64,000 bases of DNA from Diadophis punctatus similis (lineage: Eukaryota; Chordata; Lepidosauria; Squamata; Dipsadidae). Positions 45,180-55,581 of the stretch are shown piece by piece (within the stretch, counting starts at the first letter, position 1; the number at the start of each line of letters is the position of its first letter). Position numbers and translations under genes: made by a program. The notes under the pieces were generated by a model, which saw only the letters and a program-made list of their open reading frames with translations, made no database searches and had not been told where the DNA came from. Location: positions 67,752,740 to 67,816,739 of the forward strand of contig JALIGW010000001.1 of the NCBI GenBank assembly GCA_023053685.1, written 5' to 3'.

Positions 45180-45247
45180 AATGGGAGACCATGAGCCAGA
45201 GTGACTACCCTGCGGGGTTTTCATGACTATGGCTCATGGTCTCCCAT
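45180..45247. other. Inverted repeat, 18-bp arms
   Basis: ATGGGAGACCATGAGCCA at the left pairs perfectly with TGGCTCATGGTCTCCCAT at the right across a loop of about 32 bp. It lies just outside the solo LTR at 45270. Confidence 0.8.
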
Positions 45248-45269
45248 TTTTTAGCTTGGTGTCTTAATC

Positions 45270-45824
45270 TGTTCTGACCCAGCTCCCCAAACACGACAAA
45301 CCCTCTGAAATTAACTCAATGATTCCTTTATTAGCAGCCCCAGCAAAAAGTTTCTCTCTCACCACAGGCTAACAAGTCTGGCAGGGAGATGAATAGTTGT
45401 CTGCCACATCCATTCATCTCCGCCCCCTGCCTTTTATCCCCAGAACTAGGGTGGGGCTTTGCTAACAGTGGTGGCTCTTCCTTCCCAAGGATCGGCCCAT
45501 GGATTTCCATTGCTCTCCTCTTCTCTGCCTTCTGTGCATCCGTGCATCAGGCACTGGACCCAGCTGTTCCTCCTCTTCCTCATCAGCTACCTCCAGACCT
45601 GGGGGCTGTTGACTTTCCATCTGAGGGCTGACGGATGGCCCAGGCTCCACCTCTGTCTCGCTCTCTGCCAGCTCCATTCCCTCTTCTCCCTCGGAGCTCT
45701 CAGGTTGACTTGATGCTGACCCTGACTCCCACACCCAGGTTGACTTGATGCTGACCCTGACTCCCACACTGCCTCCTCATCTGATTCGGCTGATGGAGGG
45801 GCTGGCAGCTGACAGGCCACAACA
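45270..45824 (-). mobile_element. Solo LTR with 5-bp target duplication
   Basis: On the minus strand it starts TGTTGTGGCCTGTCAG and ends GGGTCAGAACA. TAATC flanks at 45265-45269 and 45825-45829. It has a GGGATAAAAGGCAGGG TATA-like site (about 45430-45445) and AATAAAGG (about 45330) in LTR order. A 34-bp segment CAGGTTGACTTGATGCTGAC... is tandemly duplicated at about 45700-45768. The long open frames across it are not coding for a known protein. Confidence 0.88.
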
Positions 45825-45829
45825 TAATC

Positions 45830-46730
45830 ACTTATCACTAGCCAAAACTGACTCCTTGCAAACTATAAGGCTCAAGCTATTTATACAGCAGGCTCATAGT
45901 TTAAGTCTTGCACTTCTTCCTTCCATCTGTGTATCCTAATGGTTAAGAGTCATTCAGAGTTTGGTAGAAAGAGTAGCTAGCAGGGGAACTCTATGAGTTG
46001 ATGTCCATACATCTTAAAGCTGCTGAGGGTGAGAAATGCTGGTCTATCTGACTTTGCCCAGGAGGTAATAAAATAAAATACTAAAATAAGGGAACACCAC
46101 GGTTGAAGTGACTAAGTCTTACTTGTTTCATGCCCCCAGTAAAGCTCCTATGGGAACAACAATTCTGGCTTTCATATCTTGTATGTATGTATGTCATATC
46201 TGTATAGAGTCGGGGATTCTATATTTTGTGTGTAGGAATAATTACCACACTGAATGAAGAGAGTTGAAATCCAACACATCTGGAATGCAAAAGTTTGGGG
46301 AAGGCTGCTGTAGTACCATGGCATATTGGAAACTTCCTTATTAAGAAATTTAGAGAGTTGCAATCATTTCTCCTGGCTACATAGGGCTTTATAGTAAAAT
46401 AAAAGAACTATTTTAGGTAGCAGTTGAAATGGATTTGTGCTTAATATTTAATAACATCAATAAAGGGGATTAATACACATTACTTTGCAACCACTCAGTA
46501 ACTTATATGTGCTAGTTGTTGATTACTAATAGACTATTCCTGTTCCCCTGTAAATCAGCAGTTCTGGTGTCTGTTCGATTAGTACAAATTAAGTTTTCCT
46601 TATTACTTTTTTTCCTTTTTTAAAAAAAATATTGTTCATCATTCTGCGATATGCTTTGCTTGTTAATTGCCTAATTATCCATGGTAATGCAGCAAAAAGA
46701 CCTTTTTAGATTTAAATCTCTCGTGTTCCA
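45830..46730. other. No gene recognised
   Basis: AT-rich unassigned DNA; a short (TATG)n near 46183-46194. Confidence 0.45.
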
Positions 46731-46886
46731 AAGGTGCTTTTTCAAGAGGCAACTGGACTTTCTGGTTTTTCTTTGAAGACGTTTTGCTTCTCATCCAAGA
46801 AGCTTCTTCAGCTCTGACTGGATGGGGGGGGAGGTGGAAGGATTTATATTCCTTGCAGGCAAATGGTCATTTGCATTCTTTTAGAG

Positions 46887-47109
46887 CAGTGGTTCCCAAC
46901 CTTTTTTTGCCCATGCCACACCTAAGCATCTCTAAAATCCTGATGCCACCCCCCCTGACATATAATTCTTGCTATTGAAAAAGTGAACTCCTACTCACGT
47001 GGAGGAAGCCTAAAAGGCCATTAACTTGGTTTAAACAAGGTTCTAATTGCCCCCATTAAAAATCGAATTGCCCCCCTGTGGGGCGTGGGCCCTACATTGG
47101 GAACCACTG
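46887..47109. mobile_element. hAT-type MITE
   Basis: Terminal inverted repeats CAGTGGTTCCCAACCT and TTGGGAACCACTG, 8-bp duplication TTTTAGAG at 46879-46886 and 47110-47117. The termini are a widespread vertebrate hAT signature. Confidence 0.92.
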
Positions 47110-47379
47110 TTTTAGAGAGTCATTGAGCCCACCTGGAGGTTTATCTGTGTCGTCAGGGTTACCTAAGTAGTGCAAATGGCTGTGGAGCCTTCTTGGAACT
47201 GTTGAAAGGCCTGTGTTGTAGACTGGAGATAGATGTTGTCTATAGATGATCCTTCCATTCCCATCATTCAGTCAGAGCTGAAAAATCTTCTTGGATGTGA
47301 AGCAAAACGTCTTCAAAGAAAAACCAGATAATCCAGTTGCCTCTTGAGAAAGCACCTTTGGGACAACCATGACCTAGAT

Positions 47380-47508
47380 CAGGGGTCCCCAAGTTAGCAA
47401 CTTTAAGACTTGTGGACTTCAATTCCCAAAATTCTCCAGCCAGCTGGCTGGAGAATTCTGGGAGTTGAAGTCCACAAGCCTTAAAATTGCCAAGTTTGAA
47501 GACCTCTG
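47380..47508. mobile_element. Short palindromic hAT-type MITE
   Basis: Starts CAGGGGTCCCCAAG, ends GAAGACCTCTG, duplication ACCTAGAT at 47372-47379 and 47509-47516. Near-complete hairpin around CCAGCCAGCTGGCTGG. Sister of 7931-8065. Confidence 0.92.
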
Positions 47509-47689
47509 ACCTAGATGACTGAGAATTTCCATAGACATTTAAATATCTCCTCTGAATTTTCACTTTTTAATTTCTTTAGCTCCTGTCTTTTTTTTTTAAA
47601 TCTCTCCTTTTTCTCTTTATGAACCTGGACTACCTTAGACTTAGACTTTTTTTAAAAAAGCACCCCCCCCGCACCTTTTTTTATATGCA

Positions 47690-47890
47690 AATCAAAGTGA
47701 TAAACATACAAATAAACCTACCTTCGTCTATTTTCAGCACAACAACATACCTGTGAGGTGAGTTGGGCTGAGAGAAAGAGAGTGACTCTTCCAAAATCAC
47801 CCAGTTTGTTTTTCATATCCATGGTGGAACTAGAACTCACAGTCTCTCAGTTTCTAGGCCAGCATTTTAACCACTACACCAAAGTGACTT
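47690..47890 (-). mobile_element. tRNA-derived SINE with MIR-like core
   Basis: On the minus strand: GGTGTAGTGGTTAAAATGC (A-box region), GTGAGTTCTAGTTCC (B-box region), then AACTGGGTGATTTTGG and CTCACCTCACAGGT. Same family as the split copy at 35630. Confidence 0.7.
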
Positions 47891-48111
47891 TGGCTCTTTT
47901 GGCAGAAACTTGTAGGACAGGTTCCCTCACATACAGGTCTCATGCCTATAATCCTATCAACCATTACAGGCTTCTATTTTAATTGTAAAATTATGTTTTC
48001 TACATTTCTGAAAGGGCACCAGAGAAACCGTTGTCACCTCCCTCCCCAGAAGTATCACCAGGGAGGTTACGAAAACTGTCATTGAAACCCCACCTATTTC
48101 AATTTGGTGTG

Positions 48112-48526
48112 CAGGGGTGGGCTTCAAAATTTTTAGCAAGGGGTTCTCTGCCCAGTTGCTGGGTGGATGTGGCCATGGTGGGCGTGGCCTAATCAGCCTC
48201 CTGCACCACGGTGGGGAGGCTGTTTTTGCCCTCCCCAAGCTCCGGAGGCTTTCCTCAAGCCTCCGGGAGAGCGAAAACATCCTCCCCAGACTCTCGAGGC
48301 CCTCTGGCCTTCCGGAACGTCTGGTAGGCCCATTTTTTGCCCTCCACGAGCCTCACGCACACCCTGCACTTACCTGCATCCAAAACGGGCCGCGTGGGGA
48401 CTCCTGGGAAGGACGGAGTGGGTGGGCAGGGCCAGCCAGAAGTGGGATTTGGGGGTTCTCCAAACTGCACAGAATCTCAGCTAGAGGTTCTTCCGAACCC
48501 CTGTGAACCCCCAGCAGCCCACCCCG
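48112..48526. mobile_element. hAT-type MITE
   Basis: Starts CAGGGGTGGGCTTCAAAA and ends CAGCAGCCCACCCCG; flanks TTGGTGTG (48104-48111) and GTGGTGTG (48527-48534) differ at one base. GC-rich interior (CCTCCGGGAGAGCGAAAACA). The three long overlapping open frames inside it are a composition effect. Confidence 0.75.
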
Positions 48527-48534
48527 GTGGTGTG

Positions 48535-49705
48535 TATTGCAATTAAAAGGGGACAGGGTTTGATTGCATGACTGTGGCCACCATTTTTACTTTTTAAAAA
48601 GCCTATCTCCCCCTGCTCCTCCACTTTTTGTGGCTTTTGTTTTAACTAGTTTTCCAACCTTTTTCTAAGAGATCAGCGGCTGTTCACCCTTAGACAAATG
48701 TGAGCTCATGAAACTGAATTACGGGAACTGTTTTGAATTCATGCGGATCTTTAGTTGCCCTGTAACTTTAAAAAACTTTCTTATGAATCCCGTCTTCTAA
48801 ATTTGAAGCCTGTGGGCAGGAATTGTCTCATAACTTGATATTTGATCCTTTTTGGCTGAGGAGCAGGGTAAAAATGTTTCAAATAAACAAAAGGCAAGCT
48901 ACAATCCTGCTTGACTATTTTTAATGTTGTGGTTGAGCTTAATAAACGATATTATCCTATTAATGTTCTTTGTTTATTACTCTAATGGACAATGTGGCTG
49001 GAAGTATGTGATAAACAGATATTGTTCCTTCTTTAAGATCACGATAATCTTGTTTTTGTTCAGCTACATACCTAGCTGTGTTTTCCTGGGCCAAATTGCT
49101 GAAAGGCCTTTTCTGTTTTGAGAAACTGCAGTACTGATTGATGCACTTGAAGTTCATTTTGTTTCCTTTTGACCTTCCTGTTTCACCTCCTTTCTGGCTT
49201 CTTGATTTATATATATCATTGCACATGGCAGCAGGATTGATCTGCATGTGGATGGGAAGTAGACATAGAGTGATACTGTGGACTAGAATTAATAAGTGGA
49301 ACAGGTACAGTGATCAGCCATTGCTCTCATATGTTCAGATGAAGATCTGAAAAAGCTAACAACGTTGGACTTGATCCAGCTACAGCTGTGGGGATGCGTA
49401 CTCCTGCAATTAAATCTGTATTACGTCCAGTTTATGTATACAGTTCTCAGTAAAACAACGCAGGAAGGAAACTTCTGTACACAGAAAAGAGAAGCCATGA
49501 GAGTTTAAGAAGAATATAGATTAAACTGAAAAAAGCAACTGGCTCATATTTCTCTTTCTCTGCACTTTTTTTTTTTTAAAAAAGAAGACTTTATTCAGCC
49601 TCTAGAGAGCTTCATAAACATTTATGCTGTATCCCTGCTGTTATCAGGAATTTTGAGAATTGGAGTTTAGATTGGAGAAGGCTTAACAAGATGATGTTTA
49701 AAGTA

Positions 49706-49706
<1 letters not shown>
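48535..49706. other. No gene recognised
   Basis: Unassigned sequence without a repeat I can name. Confidence 0.45.
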
Positions 49707-49736
<30 letters not shown>

Positions 49737-49738
49737 CC
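49707..49738. repeat. (GTCT)n microsatellite
   Basis: Seven to eight units, followed by a C/T-rich low-complexity stretch to 49772. Confidence 0.9.
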
Positions 49739-49772
49739 TGTGCCCCTCTCCCTCTCCCCCTCCCCCTCTCTC

Positions 49773-50074
49773 TGTTAGATAAGAATTACTCTCATCAGAG
49801 GTGAAATAGATCTTTTCCTGAAACTCTGACATTATAGAAAGAAAACCGCAGTTTAAATACTAAGGTATAAAATATTTATTTCGGTACAAAAACAAATAAA
49901 TCACATCCTGGCTATAAAACAGGTCTTGCTTCTTACAGAAGCTGAAGAGGAAGGGGAGGAACAAAGAAAGGAATGTACACATGCGTACTAGGAACATATT
50001 AATCACGTGCTCAGGAATAAACCACTATATATCTCCCCTGCATATACATATAACAGGCAATATAAAATCACTGC

Positions 50075-50078
<4 letters not shown>
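49773..50078 (-). mobile_element. Probable solo LTR, relative of 8387-8709
   Basis: Shares with the first copy CAGAGGTGAAATAGATC-type, ATATTTATTTCGGTACAAAA, ATGCGTACTAGGAACATAT and AATCACGTGCTCAGGAAT blocks in the same order and orientation. Its edges lie in CT-repeat DNA, so the target duplication cannot be read. Confidence 0.7.

Positions 50079-50107
<29 letters not shown>
50079..50107. repeat. (CT)n microsatellite
   Basis: CT run directly after the LTR copy. Confidence 0.9.
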
Positions 50108-50110
<3 letters not shown>

Positions 50111-50470
50111 TACCACCTATATGGCTTCCTACTCCCTCTCAGTGGCTTACAAACAATTAAAAACCCAATATAAAAAGAATAAAAACAATAACTCCCATCT
50201 CTCTGGTGACAACAAGCAATCAAGCAAGCCACATGATGGGCTCTATCCCACTCTAGGTTTCCTAGGACAGTTGGCAGAACCAGATCTTTAGGGCCTTTGC
50301 AAAAGAGTGTCGAAGTGGGATGCCAATATAATCTCTGCAGAGGTGATGTTCCAAAGGGCTACAACAGAGAAGGCCTTTCTTCTGGGTCACACCAGATGTA
50401 CCTCCTTAGGAGACTGCACCCCCAACATTCCTTGCCTCCCCCTTCTAGTGGGTCAGGTGGATGTAATCAA
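50108..50470 (-). mobile_element. L2-type LINE 3' fragment
   Basis: Starts with ATATGGCTTCCTACTCCC and an A-rich middle, then GGGCCTTTGCAAAAGAGTG and CAACAGAGAAGGCCTTTCTT, which correspond to the C-terminal coding end of L2-type ORF2. Diverged and truncated. Confidence 0.6.
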
Positions 50471-51402
50471 GAGGAGACAGTTTAATGTTGTCATGATACT
50501 TTTCTGTTTGCTTATGAAGCTATTTTTCTTGACTTCTGTGGGATGGTGATATCTAGGCCTAACTGTAAAAAGAAAATGAAAAATAAAAACTACATTTGAA
50601 AGAGTGGTTTTAGAAATTTCATAATAATGTAATATTCATGAGGCCAGATACATTACAATGTAAATGTCAGTAACATGTAAACAGTCATTATATATTTCAT
50701 GGCTTTGTTGCCCAAATTATGTGGTAATTCTCATCATTTGCATGATGTCATAATGACAAATATGGTATCACTTGATATCTGGTTTCCTTCCCTTAGCTAT
50801 GAGAATAACAATTGCCTGGTATTTTAAGTAAGAAATAGACCTGTCAATTTAAGGGAATGAAAAGACCTAACTTTGCAAAGCTATGCTTTCTGGTTTGCAA
50901 TAGTTACCTTCCATTACTAACACCCCAGCATTCTTTATTTGCTTAAGCATGTCACAGTACAGGTTTTCTTAACTACAGTATATGAACTACAATAAATCTC
51001 CTTCAGGGTAAGTGATTCACTGTCTGCAACATTTTCAGTCTTGGGCCACGTGAATTGCTAGTAGCTCATAAATCAAAGGTAAATGGCCATGAATTTAGTC
51101 TTTGAAGAATTATCTTGTGGAATGCTGATTTTGGTCTAAACCTATTCAAAGAGATCATTTGTAAGCTAACAAGCAAAGAAAGGGGCACACAGTGGATGAC
51201 CTGGTTGTGAAGGACCCTCCTCTCTAGTAAGAAGCAGGTCAGCTGCTTTCTTCTAGAATGTTTGGTGCACACAAGGAAGGTCTATCTTTGAAAGACCCCA
51301 GATAGGAGAGGTTTGGCCTACAGCCTGTTTCAACAAATAAATGAAAAGCAATTAGAAATGTATGAGACAATGAAATGAACAAAAAGCACAAATGAATACA
51401 CA
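50471..51402. other. No gene recognised
   Basis: AT-rich unassigned sequence. Confidence 0.45.
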
Positions 51403-51410
51403 CTCCAAAG

Positions 51411-51704
51411 CAGGGGTGAAATCCAGCAGGTTCTGACAGGTTCTGGAGAACCGGTAGCGGAAATTTTGAGCAGTTCCAAGAACCGGTAGCGGAAATTTTG
51501 AGTAGTTCGGAGAACCGGCAAATACCACCTCTGGCTGGCCCCAGAGTGGGGAGGGAATGGAGATTTTGCAATATCCTTCCCCTGGAGTGGGGTGAGAATG
51601 CAGATTTTGCAGTATCCTTTCCCTGCCACGCCCATCAAGCCACACCACGCCCACCAAGCCACGCCCACAGAACCGGTAGTAAAAAAATTTGGATTTCACC
51701 ACTG
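51411..51704. mobile_element. hAT-type MITE with AACCGGTAG repeats
   Basis: Terminal inverted repeats CAGGGGTGAAATCC and GGATTTCACCACTG, exact 8-bp duplication CTCCAAAG at 51403-51410 and 51705-51712. Internal AACCGGTAGCGGAAATTTTG is repeated in tandem and CCACGCCCA occurs several times. No coding capacity. Confidence 0.95.
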
Positions 51705-51774
51705 CTCCAAAGGCACTGGATTTCTATTTCTAGTCTCATGAATCTTCAATATAGAGATAAATGAATGTTCTTTT

Positions 51775-51949
51775 TAAAATTATGAAATGTTTTTTTTAAA
51801 TTTATGTATTATGTATATTGTTCTTATTCATGTTGTACGCCGCCCTGAGTCCTACGGGATTGGGCGGCCTATAAGAACTTTTAATTAAATTAAATTAAAT
51901 TAAATTAAATTAAATTAAATTAAATTAAATTAAATTAAATTAAATTAAA
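51775..51949 (+). mobile_element. LINE 3' terminus with (TTAAA)n tail
   Basis: TGTACGCCGCCCTGAGTCC and GGATTGGGCGGCCTATAAG form the 3' box of squamate L2/CR1-type LINEs, followed by about twelve TTAAA/TAAAT units to 51949. Only the terminus is present. Confidence 0.7.
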
Positions 51950-52590
51950 GCGTGATGACCTCCAAAAGTATGTCTTCATCTTGCATGTTAAGAATCCCAC
52001 TCCACCCCTTAAAGCACAGACAAATAATTTCTTCATCCAGGTTTTTCAGCCTATAGGCTGCAAGGAAATTTGAGAGGGGTTGTACTCATTCATGATTTGG
52101 ATGTCTTTGCTCATGGTGGATTGGGCCATGTATATGATCCAGGCAGTGGGGATTTCCTTTGTACTTGCAGAAACGGTTTCTGCAGCACTCTGAACTGACC
52201 TCCAGCCATGGTAAACCCAACCAGGATCGAGACCTTCTTGCCTTCTCTCATTTCACTCCTCCTCTTTCTGGACTTCTTTTTGATGGCATCATGCAGCAGG
52301 CTGAGCCTGTGTACCTGTTCCTGCAACCCAAGTATGCCCATCTCCTGTTGTGTCTTCCTTCAAAATGTAGAAGAGTCTTACCATTTACTCTTCCTGGAGA
52401 AGATGCACAGGATTAGCACTAGGTCCTGGGTGACACATACAGTGTACCTCCCAGAGGAATACAGTAAAGACCAGGAGAAGCCACTCTTGAAAGAGAAGAA
52501 AAATGAAACTAGCTAAGAGCACCCCAATTCTGAATGTGTCATTGTGGGCAGTGCTCAAAAGTAGATTGGAGGTTTTTCAGGAACTCTTCT
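51950..52590 (-). other. Unassigned segment with a possible coding relic
   Basis: Minus-strand reading gives GLQEQVHRLSLLHDAIKKKS then RKRRSEMREGKKVSIL and MAGGQFRVLQKPFLQ in one 76-codon frame (52341-52111). Basic, helical-looking, with no stops in that span but no start context or flanking exons I trust. It could be a retropseudogene fragment. I do not recognise the protein. Confidence 0.2.
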
Positions 52591-52591
52591 T

Positions 52592-52825
52592 GAGCCACGG
52601 TGGCGCAGTGGTTAGAGTGCAGTACTGCAGGCTACTTCTGCTGACTGCTGGCTTCCTGCAATTTGGCAGTTCAAATCTCACCAGGCTCAAGGTTGATTCA
52701 GCCTTCCACCCTTCCGAGGTGGGTAAAATGAGGACCCAAATTGTGGGGGGCAATATGCTGACTCTGCAAACCACTTAGAGAGGGTTGTAAAGCGGTATAT
52801 AAGTCTAAGTGCTATTGCTATTGCT
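52592..52825 (+). mobile_element. Sauria SINE, well preserved
   Basis: Head GAGCCACGGTGGCGCAGTGG, B-box region GTTCAAATC, body GGTGGGTAAAATGAGGACC and tail AAGTGCTATTGCTATTGC. It lacks the short AGCACTGTGA segment near the end that other copies have. Confidence 0.92.
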
Positions 52826-53514
52826 TCTTGTAAATGTGCAGACTACTGAATGATACTCCTGGCCCTGGGAACATGTCCCGACAATGATCCAGCAATCCAG
52901 CTTTGGGTGCATATGTCTGATTTGCAATTACATCACTGATTCTATATCAGACTGTGCTCCCTTTTCAACCGGACAAGCTGACAGCCTACTGTCCAGACAG
53001 GGTAAGAATCCTGTTTGACAGCACCCAATTTATTATTTGAGGACCCCCTATTGAAGGTCATGGTCATAGATACATAACTGGCAAGGATTTCATAGGCCAT
53101 CTAATCCAATTTCCTGTTCTGTACAGGAATCCAGTTAATTATCTTAAGTGGTCATCTAGCTCCCATTTGGAAATTTTCAGCTTGGAAATCCACCTTTATT
53201 CTGGGAAAATGATTCCACTTCTAAACAAATTTTATTATCAGGAAATTCCTTTAAGATTCATCTTGGATTTCCTTTATTTAATATCATACTACTAGCTGTT
53301 TTCCTGCCCTTCATTTCAATAGAGAAAAGGTCTGCATTCCCTCCACTTAACTGATTTTTAGCTGTTTATAGACCTCTATCATTTAAAACCTTTGAAAAAA
53401 AACTTTTTGCAAGTTTACCACACTGGGTCCTTTAAATGGATTTGGCTTCTAGAATCTTTATCTTAATAATTCTGCTCAAGGTTTTTTATATCTCCTTTAA
53501 AATGTGGTGCCCAG

Positions 53515-53750
53515 AATAGCAATAGCACTTAGACTTATATACCGCTTCATAGTGCTTTCCAGCCCTCTCTAAGTGGTTTACAGAGTTCAGCATATTGCCC
53601 CCAACAATCTGGGTCCTCATTTTACCCACCTCGGAAGGATGGAAGGCTGAGTCAACCTTCAGCCTAGTGAGATTCGAACAGCTGGACTGCTAAACTAGCA
53701 ATCAGCTGAAGGTCGCAATGCTGCTTTTAACCACTGCGCTATCTCAGCTC
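53515..53750 (-). mobile_element. Sauria SINE inside an old CR1
   Basis: Complement of the SINE: AATAGCAATAGCACTTAGAC tail, GCCCCCAACAATCTGGGTCC body, AACCACTGCGCTATCTCAG head. Confidence 0.9.
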
Positions 53751-53815
53751 CTGTGGACAGGAGTAATATCAGGCGTCATCTAATCAGCACAGAGTACAAT
53801 GGAATCATTACTTCT

Positions 53816-54373
53816 TAGCAATTTAACATTTGTATTAAGTTATAAGATAAAATACAAAATACAAAAGCAAATAGGGGGGAAGGGGGAGAGAAAAATGAGG
53901 AGAATGAGGAGAAACTGGGAAAAAGAAAGCCCTCTGTTGCAGTAAAAAAAGCATTAACATCAAACCACAACTTTTTGTTTTTCCATAATAATATAAACTA
54001 GCCATTTCTAGAAAAACAGACCAATTTAATCGGTAAAACCCAAAATCAAAGTTTCATTTTTCTCCACTTCACTTCAAGCACAAAGTTCAGAAACTTTGTG
54101 TGGAAACAAAGGTACTTATATTCTTTCCTTTAAGCAAAAGGGTCAATTTAGCCATTTCTGCCAACTCCATCAGCTTCTGTAGCCATTCGTCCATAGTGGG
54201 AATTGAAGTGTCCTTCCATTTTTGTGCATATACCATAGTCTTGCTGCTGTCAACATATCAAAGTTCCATTTTTTCCCCCAAATCTTTTTCCATTAAACCC
54301 AAAAGAAAAGTTTCTGGTTTCATTTTTATTTTTTGTTTTAAGAATTTTCTGCATTATAATATGAATCTTACTG
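53816..54373 (-). mobile_element. L1-clade LINE 3' end with 18-bp target duplication
   Basis: AATGGAATCATTACTTCT occurs at 53798-53815 and 54374-54391. Minus-strand coding reads TMDEWLQKLMELAEMAKLTL near 54200-54130, homologous to the tail of the L1 at 21803. A G-rich stretch is in the 3' UTR (53870-53890 region). Only about 560 bp long. Confidence 0.85.
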
Positions 54374-55111
54374 AATGGAATCATTACTTCTGATAATCTA
54401 GATGCAATGAGGCTGTTTATGAAGCCAAAGATTACATTAGTCTTTTTAGATGTTGCATCACACTGATTGCTCATGTTCAGTTAAAACTAGAGTCTTTTCA
54501 CACACATTGCTGCCTAGCCAAATCTTCCCAATCCTTTATTTGTGCATTTGATTTTTTTTCTACTAGAATGCTTAAGAATATTGAGGTCCTTTTGAATCAC
54601 AATCACACTTTTGTCCAGTTATTAAGTTATTATCCAGTTGCTGTAGCTTAATGTCATCTGCTAATCCAATAAAATCATGGGCTGCATTTGATGTGAAATA
54701 TCAATTTTGTGTTATCTACATGCTGCCATTTGACCTGATATATCAGTTTTGTGCAATCTACATTATATTAATTGTTTCCTTAGATGTTGTACATAGGATT
54801 AGAGATAAACAGAGGCTAACATGACCTGCTCAAAGGAGGATATGATAGTTAAACTATACAATGAAGAAATTGTGTAGGTACATAGAAGTAGTTTTTAGCA
54901 CAAAATATCTCAAAGAATCTCATCAAATTTAAGAGTGCAAGGGGAGAAAAATCATTAACTTCTTTCCACAGACACCAGTATAAAGGAATTACATACAATA
55001 TCAGTAGGTGAATTTTATTAAATACAGCCAGGATCTGAAGCAGGGATTAGAGAGGATCCTTTTTTCATCTCCATTTTAAGTTGCAGAAATGTGAATATTT
55101 AAGGTCTAGCC

Positions 55112-55573
55112 CCGTGATGGCGAACCTATGGCACGTGTGCCACAGGTGGCACGTGGAGCCATATTAGCCGGCATGGGAGCCATTGCCATAGATCAGCTCC
55201 AGCATGCATGCGCGTGCTGGCCAGCTGATTTTAGGCTGGCCACACCCTCCGCCCCTCCCAGGAGTCTCCACAGCCCATTTTGAGATAAGTAAAGGGCTCG
55301 CACGGAGGCTCTGGGAGGGTGTTTCTGGCCTCCGGAGTGCCTCTTGGGGAAGGCCATGTTTTCCCTCCCCAGCCTCCAGGAAAGCCTCTGGAGCCTCTGA
55401 AGGGTGAAAAACCCATTGTGCCATTGTGTGCCAAAAGCGGGGTTGCACGGGCAGTCGTGCACACATGTGCGGCACCGCACGCATTGAATTATGGGTGTGG
55501 GCACAGATGCGTGCGGCCCCCCAAGCTCCCCCCCACTTTTGGTACGCGACAACAAAAGGGTTAGCCATCACTG
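55112..55573. mobile_element. hAT-type MITE, GATGGCGAACC family
   Basis: Edges CCGTGATGGCGAACCTATGG and GGGTTAGCCATCACTG; flanks GTCTAGCC (55104-55111) and GTCTAGTC (55574-55581), one mismatch. GC-rich interior with GCATGCATGCGCGTGC. Same terminal family as 60187. Confidence 0.8.
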
Positions 55574-55581
55574 GTCTAGTC

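Larger units (their letters stand above)
46731..47541. mobile_element. Inverted-repeat DNA element carrying two nested MITEs
   Basis: The left arm 46731-46823 (GGTGCTTTTTCAAGAGGC, GAAGACGTTTTGCTTCTCAT, CCAAGAAGCTTCTTCAGC) is the inverted copy of 47266-47358. The sequence after the right arm (CTAGATGACTGAGAATTTCC) also occurs, in complement, at 16830-16860, so both belong to one family. Two hAT-type elements inserted later, one in the spacer (46887) and one beyond the right arm (47380). No transposase. Confidence 0.75.
53060..54840 (-). mobile_element. Old CR1-type LINE remnant with nested insertions
   Basis: Pieces 53060-53514, 53751-53797 and 54392-54840 keep CR1-like vocabulary (GGATTTCATAGGCCATCTAA at the 3' end; CCAAAGATTACATTAGTC then GCATCACACTGATTGCTCAT; AATGTCATCTGCTAATCCAA). 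A SINE (53515) and an L1 (53816) interrupt it, so it is the oldest layer here. No readable ORF. Confidence 0.6.

Noticed and set aside
45462..45838. Acidic 101- and 83-codon minus-strand frames
   Set aside because: Inside a solo LTR with clear termini and target duplication; the repeated motif reflects the tandem duplication.
48117..48506. 129-codon open frame
   Set aside because: Lies wholly inside the hAT-type MITE 48112-48526 and has no protein motif.
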